From Styela clava (taxonomy: Eukaryota > Chordata > Ascidiacea > Stolidobranchia > Styelidae): a DNA stretch of 64,000 nt. Under the pieces are notes generated by a model that was not told the origin of the DNA, did no database searches, and was given only the letters and a program-made list of their open reading frames with translations. Below, one piece after another: positions 46,223-57,690 of the stretch (position 1 is the first letter of the stretch; the number at the start of each line of letters is the position of its first letter). The DNA lies in contig NC_135255.1 in the NCBI RefSeq assembly GCF_964204865.1, positions 806,001 through 870,000 of the forward strand, in the 5' to 3' direction. The position numbers were made by a program, and so were the translations under genes.

Positions 46223-48556
46223 ATGAAGGATATGTTGGAACTGTTCATGGGTGTTGGTTTATCTGAATCGAAAGCAAAAGACACAATAAAAAATTCTGCA
46301 TTGGCCGAGTTTTTCAAACAAATTATAGAAGAGGCAAAAACACATTCATCGAATATCGACAAGCCTATTGGGAATCTTTTATATCAAGTAGCAACAAGAC
46401 TGAAGGATAAGAAGCGACTTTCATTCCTAGTTAGTTACATTGTATCAAAGAAGATCGTTACAGAGATTCAACTTGCTGCAGCTCTCGACTACCTCAAATC
46501 CAAACCAGTCGATCCAATCAATACATCAGAATTTGAACTAGAATCAGGAGTTGATGTTGTTATAACACCTGATCAAATTGAAGAAACAGTTGAATCAGTA
46601 ATTAACAACAATAAGAATGAATTATTGGCAAAAAGATACAGGTTTAATGTTGGAATTCTGTTGAGTCAAGCCCGAAAAAACCTCAAGTTTGCTGATGGGA
46701 AGTCTATTAAAAATGAAGTTGATATTCAACTCCTTGATCTATTGGGACCTAAAACTGAAGCAGACATGGCACCAGTATCGAAGAATAAAAAATCGAACAA
46801 TCCCAAACCCGCAAAAAACTCTGGCGATGCGAAGTCCAAAGATGTAGAACTTGACGATCGGAGTTTAATGGATCAGTTACGTGGTGCTGCCCTTTGCTTC
46901 CACAAGCCTGGTGAGAACTATGCAACAGAAAATTATGTTGTCACCCCGAAAACAATGGATTTGTTGAAGGAGCATTTGTCTTTAACTGGTGGTCAAGTAA
47001 GGACTCGATTTCCTCCTGAACCAAATGGAATTCTTCACATTGGGCATGCTAAGGCAATCAATTTTAATTTTGGTTATGCAAAAGCTAACGATGGAATTTG
47101 CTTTCTGAGATATGATGACACAAATCCAGAAAAGGAAGAGGAGAAATTTTTCAGAGGCATTTTGGACATGGTACAGTGGCTAGGTTACAGTCCATATAAA
47201 ATTACTCATGCTTCAGATTATTTTCAAGAGCTATATGATTATGCTGTCCTCTTAATAAAAAAGAACTTGGCTTATGTCTGTCATCAGAGAGTGGAAGAAA
47301 TAAAAGGTGTGGATCCACCTCCATCACCATGGCGTGATCGACCAATTGAAGAGTCTCTGTCTCTTTTTGATGACATGAGAAAAGGAAAAATTTCAGAGGG
47401 TGAAGCTACGTTAAGAATGAAGCATGAAATGGAAGATGGTAAGCAGGATCCTGTGGCATATCGAATCAAGTTTACTCCACATCACCGTACGGGTGATAAA
47501 TGGTGCATCTACCCAACCTATGACTTCACACATTGTCTTTGTGACAGCATAGAGCATATCACACATTCTCTGTGCACAAAAGAATTTCAATCTCGTCGAT
47601 CGAGTTACTACTGGCTTTGTAATGCTCTTGATGTGTATTGCCCAGTGCAGTGGGAATATGGACGACTGAACCTGCAGTACACTGTTGTGTCCAAACGAAA
47701 AATTACTAAACTGATTGATAACGGTATTGTTAGAGATTGGGATGACCCACGGCTGTTTACTCTAACAGCTCTGAGACGCAGAGGATTTCCGAATGAGGCT
47801 ATTAACGACTTTTGTGCAAAAGTTGGTGTCACAGGAAATTTAGTGACAATGGAGCCCCCACTTCTTGAATCATGTGTGCGTAACGTTTTAAATGAAACAG
47901 CAAAAAGGGCAATGGCTGTTTTGGAACCACTTAAAGTCGTTATTGTTAATTTTGACAAAGTTATTTCGAACAAAACAAAAGAAATCAGAGTCCCAAATTT
48001 TCCTGCAGATGAGAGCAAAGGTTATCATAGTATTGAAATATCTTCAGTTCTCTTTATAGAAAGATCAGATTTTCTCGATCATGCTGATAAAAATTATAAG
48101 CGTTTAGCTCTCAATCAATCTGTTGGACTTCGTCATGCTGGAATTGTTATTACCGTAGAGGAGGCTGTTTACCAGCCTGATGGCAAAACATTGAAGGAAC
48201 TCAGAGTTGCTTGTGAATCTGTTGAGAAGGCTGCTAAGCCAAAAGCCTTTATCCACTGGGTGTCCGAACATGATGGTTCTACATGTGAAATTCGTATATA
48301 CGACCGTCTTTTCAAACACAAAAATCCTGAGGATCCAAAAGAGGTGCCTGGAGGATTCGTCAGCGATTGTAATAGAGATTCTCTGGAAGTTATGTCAAAC
48401 GCCATGATCGATTCATCTGTTCAGAATGCAGAAACATACGACAAATTTCAATTTGAAAGACTTGGATACTTTTGTGTTGATCCTGATTCAACTAAAGACA
48501 AAAAAGTTTTCAACCGAACTATACAATTAAAAGAGGATGCAGGATATAAAAAGTAA
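46223..48556 (+). CDS. QARS1: Glutaminyl-tRNA synthetase, cytosolic
   Basis: Class I enzyme that charges tRNA-Gln with glutamine in the cytosol, in animals usually within the multi-synthetase complex. The 777-codon frame is uninterrupted and close to human QARS1 (775 residues). The eukaryotic N-terminal GlnRS domains cover about residues 1-190 ([19 protein letters not shown]). A short Lys-rich linker follows. The catalytic domain has the HIGH motif in [14 protein letters not shown] (H272-H275) and a KMSKS equivalent, VSKRK (489-493). The C-terminal anticodon-binding beta-barrels end RLGYF.VDPDS..VFNRT. The start [15 protein letters not shown] aligns with the family N terminus. An acceptor-like TTTTCAATTTTAG at 46187-46199 suggests an intron in the 5' UTR. 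The lack of coding introns is unusual and could reflect a retrocopy or intron loss; the frame is fully intact. Confidence 0.97.
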   Translation: MKDMLELFMGVGLSESKAKDTIKNSALAEFFKQIIEEAKTHSSNIDKPIGNLLYQVATRLKDKKRLSFLVSYIVSKKIVTEIQLAAALDYLKSKPVDPINTSEFELESGVDVVITPDQIEETVESVINNNKNELLAKRYRFNVGILLSQARKNLKFADGKSIKNEVDIQLLDLLGPKTEADMAPVSKNKKSNNPKPAKNSGDAKSKDVELDDRSLMDQLRGAALCFHKPGENYATENYVVTPKTMDLLKEHLSLTGGQVRTRFPPEPNGILHIGHAKAINFNFGYAKANDGICFLRYDDTNPEKEEEKFFRGILDMVQWLGYSPYKITHASDYFQELYDYAVLLIKKNLAYVCHQRVEEIKGVDPPPSPWRDRPIEESLSLFDDMRKGKISEGEATLRMKHEMEDGKQDPVAYRIKFTPHHRTGDKWCIYPTYDFTHCLCDSIEHITHSLCTKEFQSRRSSYYWLCNALDVYCPVQWEYGRLNLQYTVVSKRKITKLIDNGIVRDWDDPRLFTLTALRRRGFPNEAINDFCAKVGVTGNLVTMEPPLLESCVRNVLNETAKRAMAVLEPLKVVIVNFDKVISNKTKEIRVPNFPADESKGYHSIEISSVLFIERSDFLDHADKNYKRLALNQSVGLRHAGIVITVEEAVYQPDGKTLKELRVACESVEKAAKPKAFIHWVSEHDGSTCEIRIYDRLFKHKNPEDPKEVPGGFVSDCNRDSLEVMSNAMIDSSVQNAETYDKFQFERLGYFCVDPDSTKDKKVFNRTIQLKEDAGYKK

Positions 48557-48851
48557 ATGACGCTTTCATCTGAAGGTTTATAAGCGGTGGGGAATGGAAT
48601 TATCATTGCAGCTGTTTGTTCAGACTTCATAATGACAAAAAGACATTGTTGCAACACTGTAGTAACTTCAACTATGTATGTGTCTCTTATTAAAAAGATG
48701 CTCATGAGCATGGATGTCCGAAACGAACTGAATATTTGGTTATATTCATAATTGTATTCGATATAGTTGATTTGTGATAAAGGAATATTATAGAATATTT
48801 TCATTTGAAAATTTGTCATCTCGAGCAGGAGACATCGGCAGTCGGACAAAA

Positions 48852-48857
48852 AATAAA
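48852..48857 (+). terminator. QARS polyadenylation signal
   Basis: AATAAA about 295 bp after the QARS stop codon, followed by TTTAGTTTTAATTC. It is the first canonical hexamer downstream of the stop that I noticed. Confidence 0.55.
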
Positions 48858-48869
48858 TTTAGTTTTAAT

Positions 48870-49670
48870 TCTCATACTATAAAGATTATATCAATCAAAT
48901 CAATGTTTATCCCAAATCTAGTAAAACCTCTAGTACAATGGTTTGTATGAAGTTTCATGTTGAGCATGGTCGGTTTTGGGATATATTCCATTTTTGAAAA
49001 TATTATTTCAGAATGTATTAATAATAGCAAGAAATGATTTAATTTCCGCCATCCCTGTCCATGAGATTCTAGAATTCTGTCTTGCAATTGGTTCTCATTT
49101 TGATCAATCAAAATTTATGTACCTATTTGGTAGAGGTTAGATTATCTGAATTGAAAAATTGGATTTTTCTCAAATGTCATAAAATTGCATCACATTCAAA
49201 ATAAATTGATTGGAAATTTGAGTTGCAAACCTCAATATATCAGGCAGAACAACTTTCCTAGTATCATTTTAACGTGGTCTGAGAAACGTTTGCTATCATT
49301 CTAGAATGTTGTTTCGCAATTTGGTGCAGTGGGTGCAATTGTCATTAATTCGACTTGATAAAATGATGATTGATGTTTTGTTCATTCGAAAAATAAACTA
49401 AAGTTAACTATCAGATCTCTACTTTGTCGCTAAGTAGCAGCAGTTTATCTAAAATGGAGTTTCGAATATGGTGTCGCGACTTGCAGTGTTAAATATTATG
49501 TGAATGGTGGACGCTTTGAGGTGGATTTCAGGCATATGTATTTATTCACATTATAGCAAGATGCCGCCAATGAGGCATGAGCCAAATAGGACCAGTTAAC
49601 CAAACTAAAACTAGTAAAATTTATTTAGCAGCTGACGACGAGTTGGACATCCGGATCGTTTGGAAATACC
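48870..49670. other. Non-genic stretch
   Basis: AT-rich spacer after QARS with no recognised exon or repeat before the SINE at 49676. Confidence 0.35.
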
Positions 49671-49675
49671 GGCGC

Positions 49676-49996
49676 GGCGGTGTGCCTCAACGGGCTAAGC
49701 GTTAGGAATACGCTCGCCACCGCACCTCTAATTACTCTGCGTGGGTTCGAATTCCATGCAGGGATAGTTATGTGCGAGAGGATTGCTGGAGTCCTCGCCG
49801 TCGTTCGGTGGTTCACGTAACCGCTGGTCGGTTACGGCTTCCTCCACCACCAAGTCCATGCTTCCGAAAACAAACAATATAACTAATCCCATACCCGAAT
49901 GGTAACCGGACGAAAGGCCGTGGTTCGCCATATGGATACGCCGTCTTATCGGCTTTCCTCTCCCCCGGGATAAATATGTAAATGCTATCCTATCCT
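49676..49996 (+). mobile_element. tRNA-derived SINE, near full-length
   Basis: Same family as 28401-28739. It has an A-box region (TGCCTCAACGGGCTAAGCG), a B-box region (GGGTTCGAATTCC), the shared body, and a CTATCCTATCCT tail. It is close to the 28401 copy apart from small deletions (for example after GGGTTCG and after CATACCCGA), indicating recent activity of the family. Confidence 0.9.
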
Positions 49997-49999
49997 AAT

Positions 50000-50954
50000 T
50001 GAGAAACTTTTGTACCGACTACTTTTAAATTGTAGTAGTTACGGGTGAAAGTTCATTTTAGAAAATTATTACTTTAACCTTTTCGTTAGTTTTAATGTTA
50101 CTCGACAACAAATACATTTCGCGTGATTGGAAGGCGGACATACCCACTGACCTATCAAAACGCGCGTTCTCTGACTACTGTATGAAACGAGCATATTGGG
50201 ACCGACGAAAGTTCAATATTGTCTTGGCAAATTTAAAATCAAGCAAGTTAAAAAAAAAATTAGATGCAGATCTGAAATTGACCATGTTTGAATACAAGAA
50301 AAAAATTTGGACTATAACCTCATTACTGATGAGAATAACAGATATATATGACAGTGGTTAAAAGTAACAAATGATGGAATCGCCTGCTTTACCTCGCTCT
50401 GGTATTATGTAATAAATTCAAGTGCAAAACGTGCACGTACGATGTGTAAAAAGTTGCGCACAGAAGTTTATTTGAGCAACTTTATTGAAAAAAATATTCC
50501 CATTTTCTCCCGTCTCAAAAACATTTCACACTATTATTTTTGGAAGTATAATTTTGTTTCTTATATTCAACAGAAATTAAAATATTATCAGCTCAGAATT
50601 AACTCCAGAATCGAACGTAGATGAGTCGATATGTGCGTGTTCTCAAGACTTACGTTACGTGTAACCGTAGAAATTGCTATTTCCCAATCCGCCAGAAATC
50701 CATGCTGTTATAGTTAGATTTGTCACATTGTCGAACAGACCAACTTGTATTCAGTGCAGAAAGTAGGACTTCTTATTTATACGAAGCACAGGAAAATAAA
50801 ATTATTTTTGGGGGTAAGTAATCCTTATGATGTAAATTCCAAAGTTTCGTTTGTCGCCTGAGACAAAAACATCATCAATTGCTTATGTAATTAGTGTAAA
50901 TCATTATTAAACCTCTTGCGATTATTTTATCGCGATTGCCAAACTTGTTTAAAA
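50000..50954. other. Non-genic stretch
   Basis: Two frames (50095-50361 and 50442-50624) are open but match nothing I know and show no consistent splice sites. They are left uncalled. Confidence 0.35.
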
Positions 50955-52130
50955 CAGTACTCGTCAACCTTCTTTGTAATGGTATACCCTTTCAACCATA
51001 ACTTAAAATCTGGTACACCCCGCCCGTCCTATAATTTTTATATGTAAAAACTCAATATTTAGAAGTTATATGATATGTTTATGTTGGCACAATAGTTTAT
51101 AGTTAATGTGGTCGTTTCTGTTGGATTCCCTCGGACATTTGTTCTTTTTAGAATTTATTTTTAATGAGTGCAGACAACCCTTGTTTGGAAAGGTATGTCG
51201 TAGGGCTGAAGGCATTCGGACGCGAATGGTGACAGCTTTTTGTAAAAGATTGTGATAATCGGGAACTTCGAATAGTGCTGCCCATATTATAGAGAACCAA
51301 GATTGTGATATTCATCATCAGGAAAATAGGCTCCGTGTTTCCCCAAAAATAAGACAAGGCCTCAATTTTATCTCTAAAATTATATTGGGGGGATGTCTTT
51401 TATTTTCATTTATCATGAACAAAATTACAAAGTAGAGAATCACGAGATTTTCAAATATACTTACTCACAAATAACACGTTCCTATTTAAAATACCTGCTA
51501 AATATAGATTATTAAGTATTTGAAACGTGTAGATGTCTTGCTATCAAATAGGTCAAAAAAAAAGCGCGCTACCGACTAGGAGTACTGTAAGTGCAGAAAA
51601 CGAACTTTTGCGGGCTTGAAATGCCATTCCTGAAAATTGCATTACTTTCTAGGCTTTCATCTACATATGCCTGTGAATCTCTATTCTCAGATATAAATTT
51701 TATTAAGATATATATATTTGGAAATAGTAGTTCGTGTATTTTCCTGTAGGTTACAAAATATAAGCCAATGTAAAATCTCAGTCAGCGGTAATGCAGTAAT
51801 AGAAGTCTCACTGATATAAAAAAAGAAAAGTAATAAAATCTTTTTGTCGGTCAGACATTTTCCTGAAAATTAACTTAATAAAAAGCGTTTTGTAATGTTT
51901 TCCTTGAAAGCCGAAAAGTAATATTTTTAGGCTGAATGAATCCAATTTTGGTTATGTATATTGTGTTTTCACTGTTTGGAGTATTTTTTAATATTTAACT
52001 AAAAATCTTGACATATACTTTTAAAAATATCAGTAGTGTGTTCTCACAAATTTATGTCGACGCGTGGAAGAATTTTTTATTGAATTTATCCGATATTGGC
52101 ACACGGATCGAAAAAGGTTGCCCACCCCTT
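50955..52130. mobile_element. Possible degenerate hAT element
   Basis: The left end CAGTACTCGTCAACC plus GGTATACCC nearby matches the family at 9025. A right-end-like AAAGGTTGCCCACCCCTT lies at 52114-52130. The octamers GTTTAAAA and CCTTAGAT share a central TA but only half their bases, so pairing is uncertain. A second terminus-like sequence, GTGTTTCCCCAAAAATAAGA, lies at 51335. Inside I see no coding block. Confidence 0.35.
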
Positions 52131-52214
52131 CCTTAGATTTTTCTATCGTATAAATTTCTAATTCTATTTGAATTTCGGTAACCAGTGATAAACCATAAAC
52201 GAGATAAGCTACGT

Positions 52215-52699
52215 CAGGGTGGTCCAAAGAGAGGAGGCTTTGTGGGCCGCAGTCGGAAAAACCCAAAAGTGATCAAAACACTGCAAGATTAGTTACTCTA
52301 ACTAAACTAAACATATTAAAGAATGAGAGTTTACCGATCTATTCAATGTATTGTTATGTTGCATGGATGGCGTTTTTTTTTATTTTAAGGAAGATATAAA
52401 TCACAAACAACACAATAAAACAATATATTGTTTCTCGCTTTTAGTTGCCGCTTCAGATCTGCGTTTCGCTTCTGCAGCCACATGGCCCACGCTAGACAAT
52501 AGAGATGTGCTTTTATAAAAATAAAAGAACAAAACGTCATTCCATATAAAGAATTGCTGGACGCGAGTTGACGGTGAAAAATTGAGATGAAAAGCGCGAC
52601 TCATCTCATCGGCCGAGCCCTGTTTGCACAAAGCAATTCATTCTCCTTGCCCCCAAGCCCATTCATTCTCCTTACCCCGGCCGCATGCGACCCGCCCTG
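52215..52699. mobile_element. hAT MITE, 485 bp
   Basis: Start CAGGGTGGTCCAAAG and end GCGACCCGCCCTG are imperfect inverted termini, with GGGCCGCA / GGCCGCATGC motifs inside both ends. The flanking octamers AGCTACGT (52207-52214) and AGCTTAGT (52700-52707) agree at six of eight positions. No coding capacity recognised. Confidence 0.65.
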
Positions 52700-52974
52700 A
52701 GCTTAGTGATCGAGATCTCGGACAAAGATAGTATATGTTTCAGTGCACGACATACGATATTTTTCACATAAATGTTTATAATTTGCGAATATCAATGACA
52801 TTACGCAGTCGCGCGGTTTAATGAACTGAATTTCGTCAGAAAGTTCCGGCTTATTAATGTCGACATATAAATGCAATTTTTGCAATTCAGGTTACAAAAA
52901 ATTTCACGTTTCGGGGGAGACCCGTGTTTAGTTTTGTCGGCGTGTCGAGTGGGGTTGGTAACGTGATATACATA

Positions 52975-53140
52975 TTCAGCCAAAAATATCCATATAGCGC
53001 CAACTAAATATCCATATACGATATACAGCCAAGGTCATATCCATTTACAGCCAACCAAAATCCAAATACGGTTATTTTGGTGATGTACAAATACTGCCAA
53101 GTCATATGCATGTACAGCTAATTAGATATACATATGATAT
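52975..53140 (+). repeat. Degenerate short tandem repeat
   Basis: A 15-30 bp theme, variants of CATATCCATTTACAGCCAA / AAATATCCATATACGATAT, recurs about six times. Unit spacing is irregular, so this is an eroded minisatellite. Confidence 0.5.
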
Positions 53141-53899
53141 AATAAGTGTGTTAGGGTTAGAGTTTTAAAAATAACTCTCAGAAACTCCAAAGCGGCTTAT
53201 GATGAATTTACTTACAATAAGTGTAAAATATATGTACTGGAATATTGTGATATTAGCATTATTTAGTCTCTAGTGCCAAGTAAGTTTCTACATGTTATTT
53301 GTTCGAAGCAGGGTTGTCCAAAACGAATCGATTATTCGAATGTATTTAAATATCAAAGTATTCGAATATCTTTTCAGCTGATTTTCGAATAATTCCGAAT
53401 GATAGTCACTTTTCACCGTAAACACGGTGTTTCGTTTCTGCGTGAATCTTCAAACGAATTTTTGCGCTTTGTCACGTATTAATGATAAAATAGAATCGGC
53501 ACTATAGTTGTTTATATTCTGTGCAAGCGTGCGTCGCATATTGTTGCGCCACCTTTGCACGGTTGCGAGGTGGACATCGCCGCCAATCCCCTACAAGGCT
53601 TCTGATTTACACATTTATTTCCATTACGTCGAAAAATTGAAGATTATTTAATGTCGTAATTGTTATGATACCAAATAAATTGTCGCAAGTCGCAAAACAA
53701 GTCCATTCATTAGGAGAAATAATTATTACTTTTTCCGCTTTTTGGCAAATAATTTTGATAATGATAGTTAAAAGTTTCGACTTTTTACTAGGATGATTTT
53801 CTGTTGCGCAAATTATTCATATCCATGACCTATCCAGCATATAAAATTATTATGCTTTATTAATTTAGTTTTGTTTAACGTAACTTATGGTTGTGTCGA

Positions 53900-54290
53900 C
53901 AATCTGTGAGCATAAAATGTGTGGTAAACTGCCCGATATTATTAATTTTTGATCCCAAATTCGTATTTACAAAATAATAAAAATGTTACTTAATACCGCC
54001 GGAATTTGTGGACATAAAATGTGTGGTAAACTGCCCAATTATTATTAATTCATGATGCCTATTTTCGTATTTACAGAATAATAAGTAATATTACTCCAAA
54101 ATACAACAGCGATTTGTAGACTTAAATTTGTTCAAAGTGCCCGAATATAATTAATTTTTGTTTCGTATTTACAAAATGATAGGTATTATTATTCCAAAAT
54201 ACAACGGCGATTTGTGAACTTAAAATGTGTGGTAAAGTGCCTGAACATAATTAATTTTTGATTCGTATTTTTAGACTCACGAAAAAATTG
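53900..54290 (+). repeat. Four ~100-bp degenerate tandem units
   Basis: The block CATAAAATGTGTGGTAAACT recurs at about 53911, 54013, 54121 and 54219 (spacings 102, 108 and 98 bp), with shared ATTATTAATTTTTGAT and CGTATTTACAAAATAATA parts. Related single units lie at about 55612 and 56180 inside the hAT at 55286-56831, so the array was probably once part of a related hAT element. Confidence 0.7.
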
Positions 54291-54431
54291 TCCCAAGTCG
54301 GAAAAATAATTTATACTTTATCCGGCTTAATGATAATGATGGTATTGTAACTACATACCGTAGTGTAGACACAATTTTTATTTATTTCAATCTGAATCTA
54401 TGACTAAGTTATTTTATCTACAAAGAAAATT

Positions 54432-54860
54432 CGAGGCTAATAACACGAAAGAAGGCTATAGGCCGCGAGCCGAGGTCATTTATCTTTCAGTTTCGTAGCG
54501 CACAAAAGGTAACTACCTGAAAATGATTTTAAAATGTTCCTTAGAAATATAGTAACAAATATTGCCTTGTTCCCACTTCCAAAAGTTGCACGTTTTACAG
54601 AAAAGACGCTTTTACTACAATAAATATGTGTTACTATCTGTCCTATTTTCTCTGCTTTTACGGTATCATGGGCCAATGAACGCACCCTTCTGCATGACGT
54701 AACAATCAAATTAGTCAGCTGTAGGTGGATCCCCAGCGGTCGGATGAATATCAGATGTACTACTAAAGCTCGCTTTTGCGTTGAGTAGCCTTTCCATAGT
54801 TTTTTTCAGTTATTATTAGTTCAGTTATTCTGAGGAGGTGTTGAAAAGTATAAGTAAGAT
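54432..54860 (-). repeat. Repeat R5, copy 1
   Basis: The reverse complement matches 60412-60895: GGCTATGGAAAGGCT-like start, TTACGTCATGCA, GTAAAAGCGTCTTTTC, CGTGCAACTTTTGGAAGTGG, AGGTAGTTACCT, GTGCGCTACGAAACT, and CTCGGCTCGCGGCCTA. The two copies face each other about 5.5 kb apart. Confidence 0.75.
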
Positions 54861-55285
54861 ATTTAACAATTGTATATCCTTACCATAAATAGCAATTTTA
54901 GTTGAGCACTAGCTCATAAGACGTTGTTAAATAGGTACGGTGCGGTAACTCCAAGGAAGGCTAGACCTAGAATAATATGTCACAAACAACGATATTTTCT
55001 GGCTTGCATGAAATGTTTATGATTAATTTAATGACTCTTCTTGACTATTCAGCAGACTTATACTACTATATAGGCCACAGCATATTTGGAAATAAAAATT
55101 GATGGCTGTTTCTGTAATGCACGGTTGTGTGAAAGAGAAGAAAATAATCAATTTTACTAATGTCGGTTGGTCTTAATCTAAATCCATAGATTCGACAAGA
55201 ACCTGGGAAGCAATGATAAGTTATGCCGGAGTGGAAAGAAAGTAGCATTGGAAACGATTGAGAGGTGAGAAATCAAGTTGTAGAC

Positions 55286-56831
55286 CAGCGTTTCCCAACC
55301 GTTTTTTGGTCGCGGACTATTTTCTCACCCGCGAAAACCTATGCGGACTCAGTGCGTTTATTGCAACATGTGCGAAGACGCAATAAAATCAAATAGAACA
55401 GAATTGTAACGAATTTCAAAATCGGAAATTCGCCGCAATTACGCGTTCGTTATAAAGAGCCGACTTTTTTAGTGTATAACTGGCTTTCTGTCGCACAATA
55501 TTCAATCTAATGTCTTTCTATATTAATTTAATTGTGTTTATGATAACTCGCGGTTGTGTCGACTTATGACAAGGTGAAAGCATTTCTTCTTTAAAATGCC
55601 AATCGGCAATCTGTGAACATAACAATGTGAGACTATATTGCCCGATTATTACTTATCGATTTTAATCGGTAAGTATGTTGATAGGTATTTGTCTGTCTGT
55701 ATGTCTGTTTGTCTGTTAGATGCACGCAATATCCCACGAAAGCGAGATTGAATCTGCTCCAGATTTTGCATGTGCATTCATCTTATCTCGGACCAGAAGC
55801 GAATTATGTCGTATAATGAGCGAGTTATCAAATAATTAGTTATGGAACACAAGGTGTCACTATGGAGTAAGAGCGCTGTTTTGGTCGATCCTCTAACATT
55901 CGATCGATAAGTCTTCGGTCTCTGACCGATATTCTCGTATTTAGTTTTGTTACATATTTTTACGATCTTGCAAATTTGTTATCGTCGTTAGAAAAATCTC
56001 ACTATCTGTTATAAATTTCCAGAAAGTACAACTTGATTCAGTACTCAATAAAAATATATTCAAAATATGTTAGTAAATGAAAAATGAATATTCATCGCCT
56101 TGCTTTATTATTAATTTAGTTGTGTGATCATTTTAATCTGTGATTGTGTTGGCGAAATAAAAGCAATACTACTCAGAAAATATCTTGACAATCCGTGGAC
56201 ACAAAAATGCGTGGTAAAAGCCCCGATTATATTTTGTTTTGATTCCTATTTTTGTGAATTCAACAAATCTGAGCTGTTTGTACAACACTTACTAGTACTG
56301 CACAGCGTATCAATGTTGAGGCAGTAAAGCAAACAATCCTATGGGGGGATGCCGTGGTATACGTATACTACGGTAGCACCCGAAACTTTGCGTTTTGCAA
56401 TGTCTAAAAAAGCGTTTTTAATCGGTCGCGAACCATCGTAAAACGAAACTTATGGTTTCTTGTTTGTTTTCGTCGAAAATTCGTGAGTGAGTTGTGAAAT
56501 CCAATCGTTTGATTAGGGGACGCGCACAAGTGCGAGTGGTCGCGTCATCTGTTACCAAATTTTCGAATAATTAATTGCTATTCTAATAGTTGAATATTCG
56601 AATATATATGTCCAGCCCTACTCAGTAACCAGTAATTATTGACTTGATTAATGTTATGTGAATAAACTTGCTTTTTATGTTTTATGTAAATTCCGACGTA
56701 AATCGTAAATTGGCTGATAGTCAAGTTCCGCAAAATCGTTCGCGGCTCGCACGAATTTCTGACTCGTTGCGGACTCATTCAAATGCTCCGCAGACTCATT
56801 TGAGACCGCGGACTCGGGTTGGGAAACACCG
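55286..56831. mobile_element. hAT element, 1546 bp, with nested R1 repeat
   Basis: Termini CAGCGTTTCCCAACCG and CGGGTTGGGAAACACCG are flanked by a perfect 8-bp duplication, TTGTAGAC, at 55278-55285 and 56832-56839, with TA in the centre. GCGGACT motifs repeat inside both ends. An R1 repeat (55650-55943) lies within it. No transposase block was recognised. Confidence 0.92.
55650..55943 (-). repeat. Dispersed repeat R1, copy 3
   Basis: Reverse complement of the unit at 19894-20167: ACTTATCGAT start, TATGTTGATAGGTATTTGTC, CTGTCTG-type short repeats, CGTATAATGAGCGAGTTATC, and CGATCGATAAGTCTTCGGTC. Nested in the hAT element. Confidence 0.78.
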
Positions 56832-57289
56832 TTGTAGACAGACAGTTGATGTTTTAAAATATAGTCAATAGTCCATATTCATACTGTCATAGGGCATTTC
56901 AGACTGTGATATATCAAAATTTAGTGTAGATATAGTCTAGTAATGGTATGCAAACGCTGCTGGACTGTAGTACATGCAATGAGCATATATACGCTCATTG
57001 AGTACATCAGATAAAATGCATTATGTATTCAAGGTATTAGTTAGTATTTAGTGGTATTTTTACACTCATGCTGTTCCAAATATGATTTTCTTCCTCATTT
57101 TAGATACTGTACTACAAAAGAAAACGGCAATGTTCCACCAATCCGACCTAACGCAGGCTCTAATCCCTGCTGATATCAGTGCTATAAAGTGGATTAAACA
57201 AGAAGTCTTGAAGCGTAAAGGAATATGAGAATCATAATAATTGCAAACAGCTCAGATGGGCTATTCATATTGAAATACTTTAGCACTTT

Positions 57290-57690
57290 TCTGCAATTGG
57301 AACTGCCCATCAAACTCATGTTGGAGACTTCATTGAGGTTTTCAATTCATTTTTTTCTCAACTATGAAGATCTTTTGAGGTTAACGAGGCATTAATGAAT
57401 AAAGCTGAGGAATTTGTTTGTTCACTGTATGAAGAGGATATGAAGAATGTAAATGATACCAGGGCACGTCTATTTAACACTGGCAAACATAAGGATTATA
57501 CTTATGCACCCAACAATGATTCACTGAAGAAGCATGTGGCCCTCAAATCAGTTCTTGAGTTGGCAAACTGCAAGTGTAAGAAAAATAGTCGAAATAATTT
57601 ATGCAAGTGTGCCAAAATCAACTTAAATTGCACAGATTTTTTGTTTTTGTATTGACTGCAAAAATCACAGTAGGGCCTACACTTATAGAG
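57290..57690 (+). pseudogene. Remnant of a multicopy CXC-domain gene family
   Basis: Two pieces match a large uncharacterised metazoan family often found in many transposon-like copies. About 57295-57360 reads SAIGTAHQTHVGDFIEVF and FFSQ before a stop. The frame 57395-57655 reads NKAEEFVCSLYEEDMKNVND, then PNNDSLKKHVA, followed by a Cys-rich end: CKCKKNSRNNLCKCAK and NCTD. A one-base frameshift separates CTDF from CFCIDCKN at about 57642. The middle block normally lying between KKHVA and the Cys cluster is missing. Calling it a pseudogene rests on the stop, frameshift and deletion. Confidence 0.65.

Noticed and set aside
47284..48405. Minus-strand frames opposite QARS
   Set aside because: Shadows of the conserved QARS coding strand.
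50095..50624. Two Lys-rich frames as a gene
   Set aside because: No recognisable domain, frames not joinable by clear splice sites; left as non-genic.
52975..54290. CRISPR-like array
   Set aside because: Repeat units and spacings are irregular and degenerate, and the genome is eukaryotic; this is an eroded tandem repeat.
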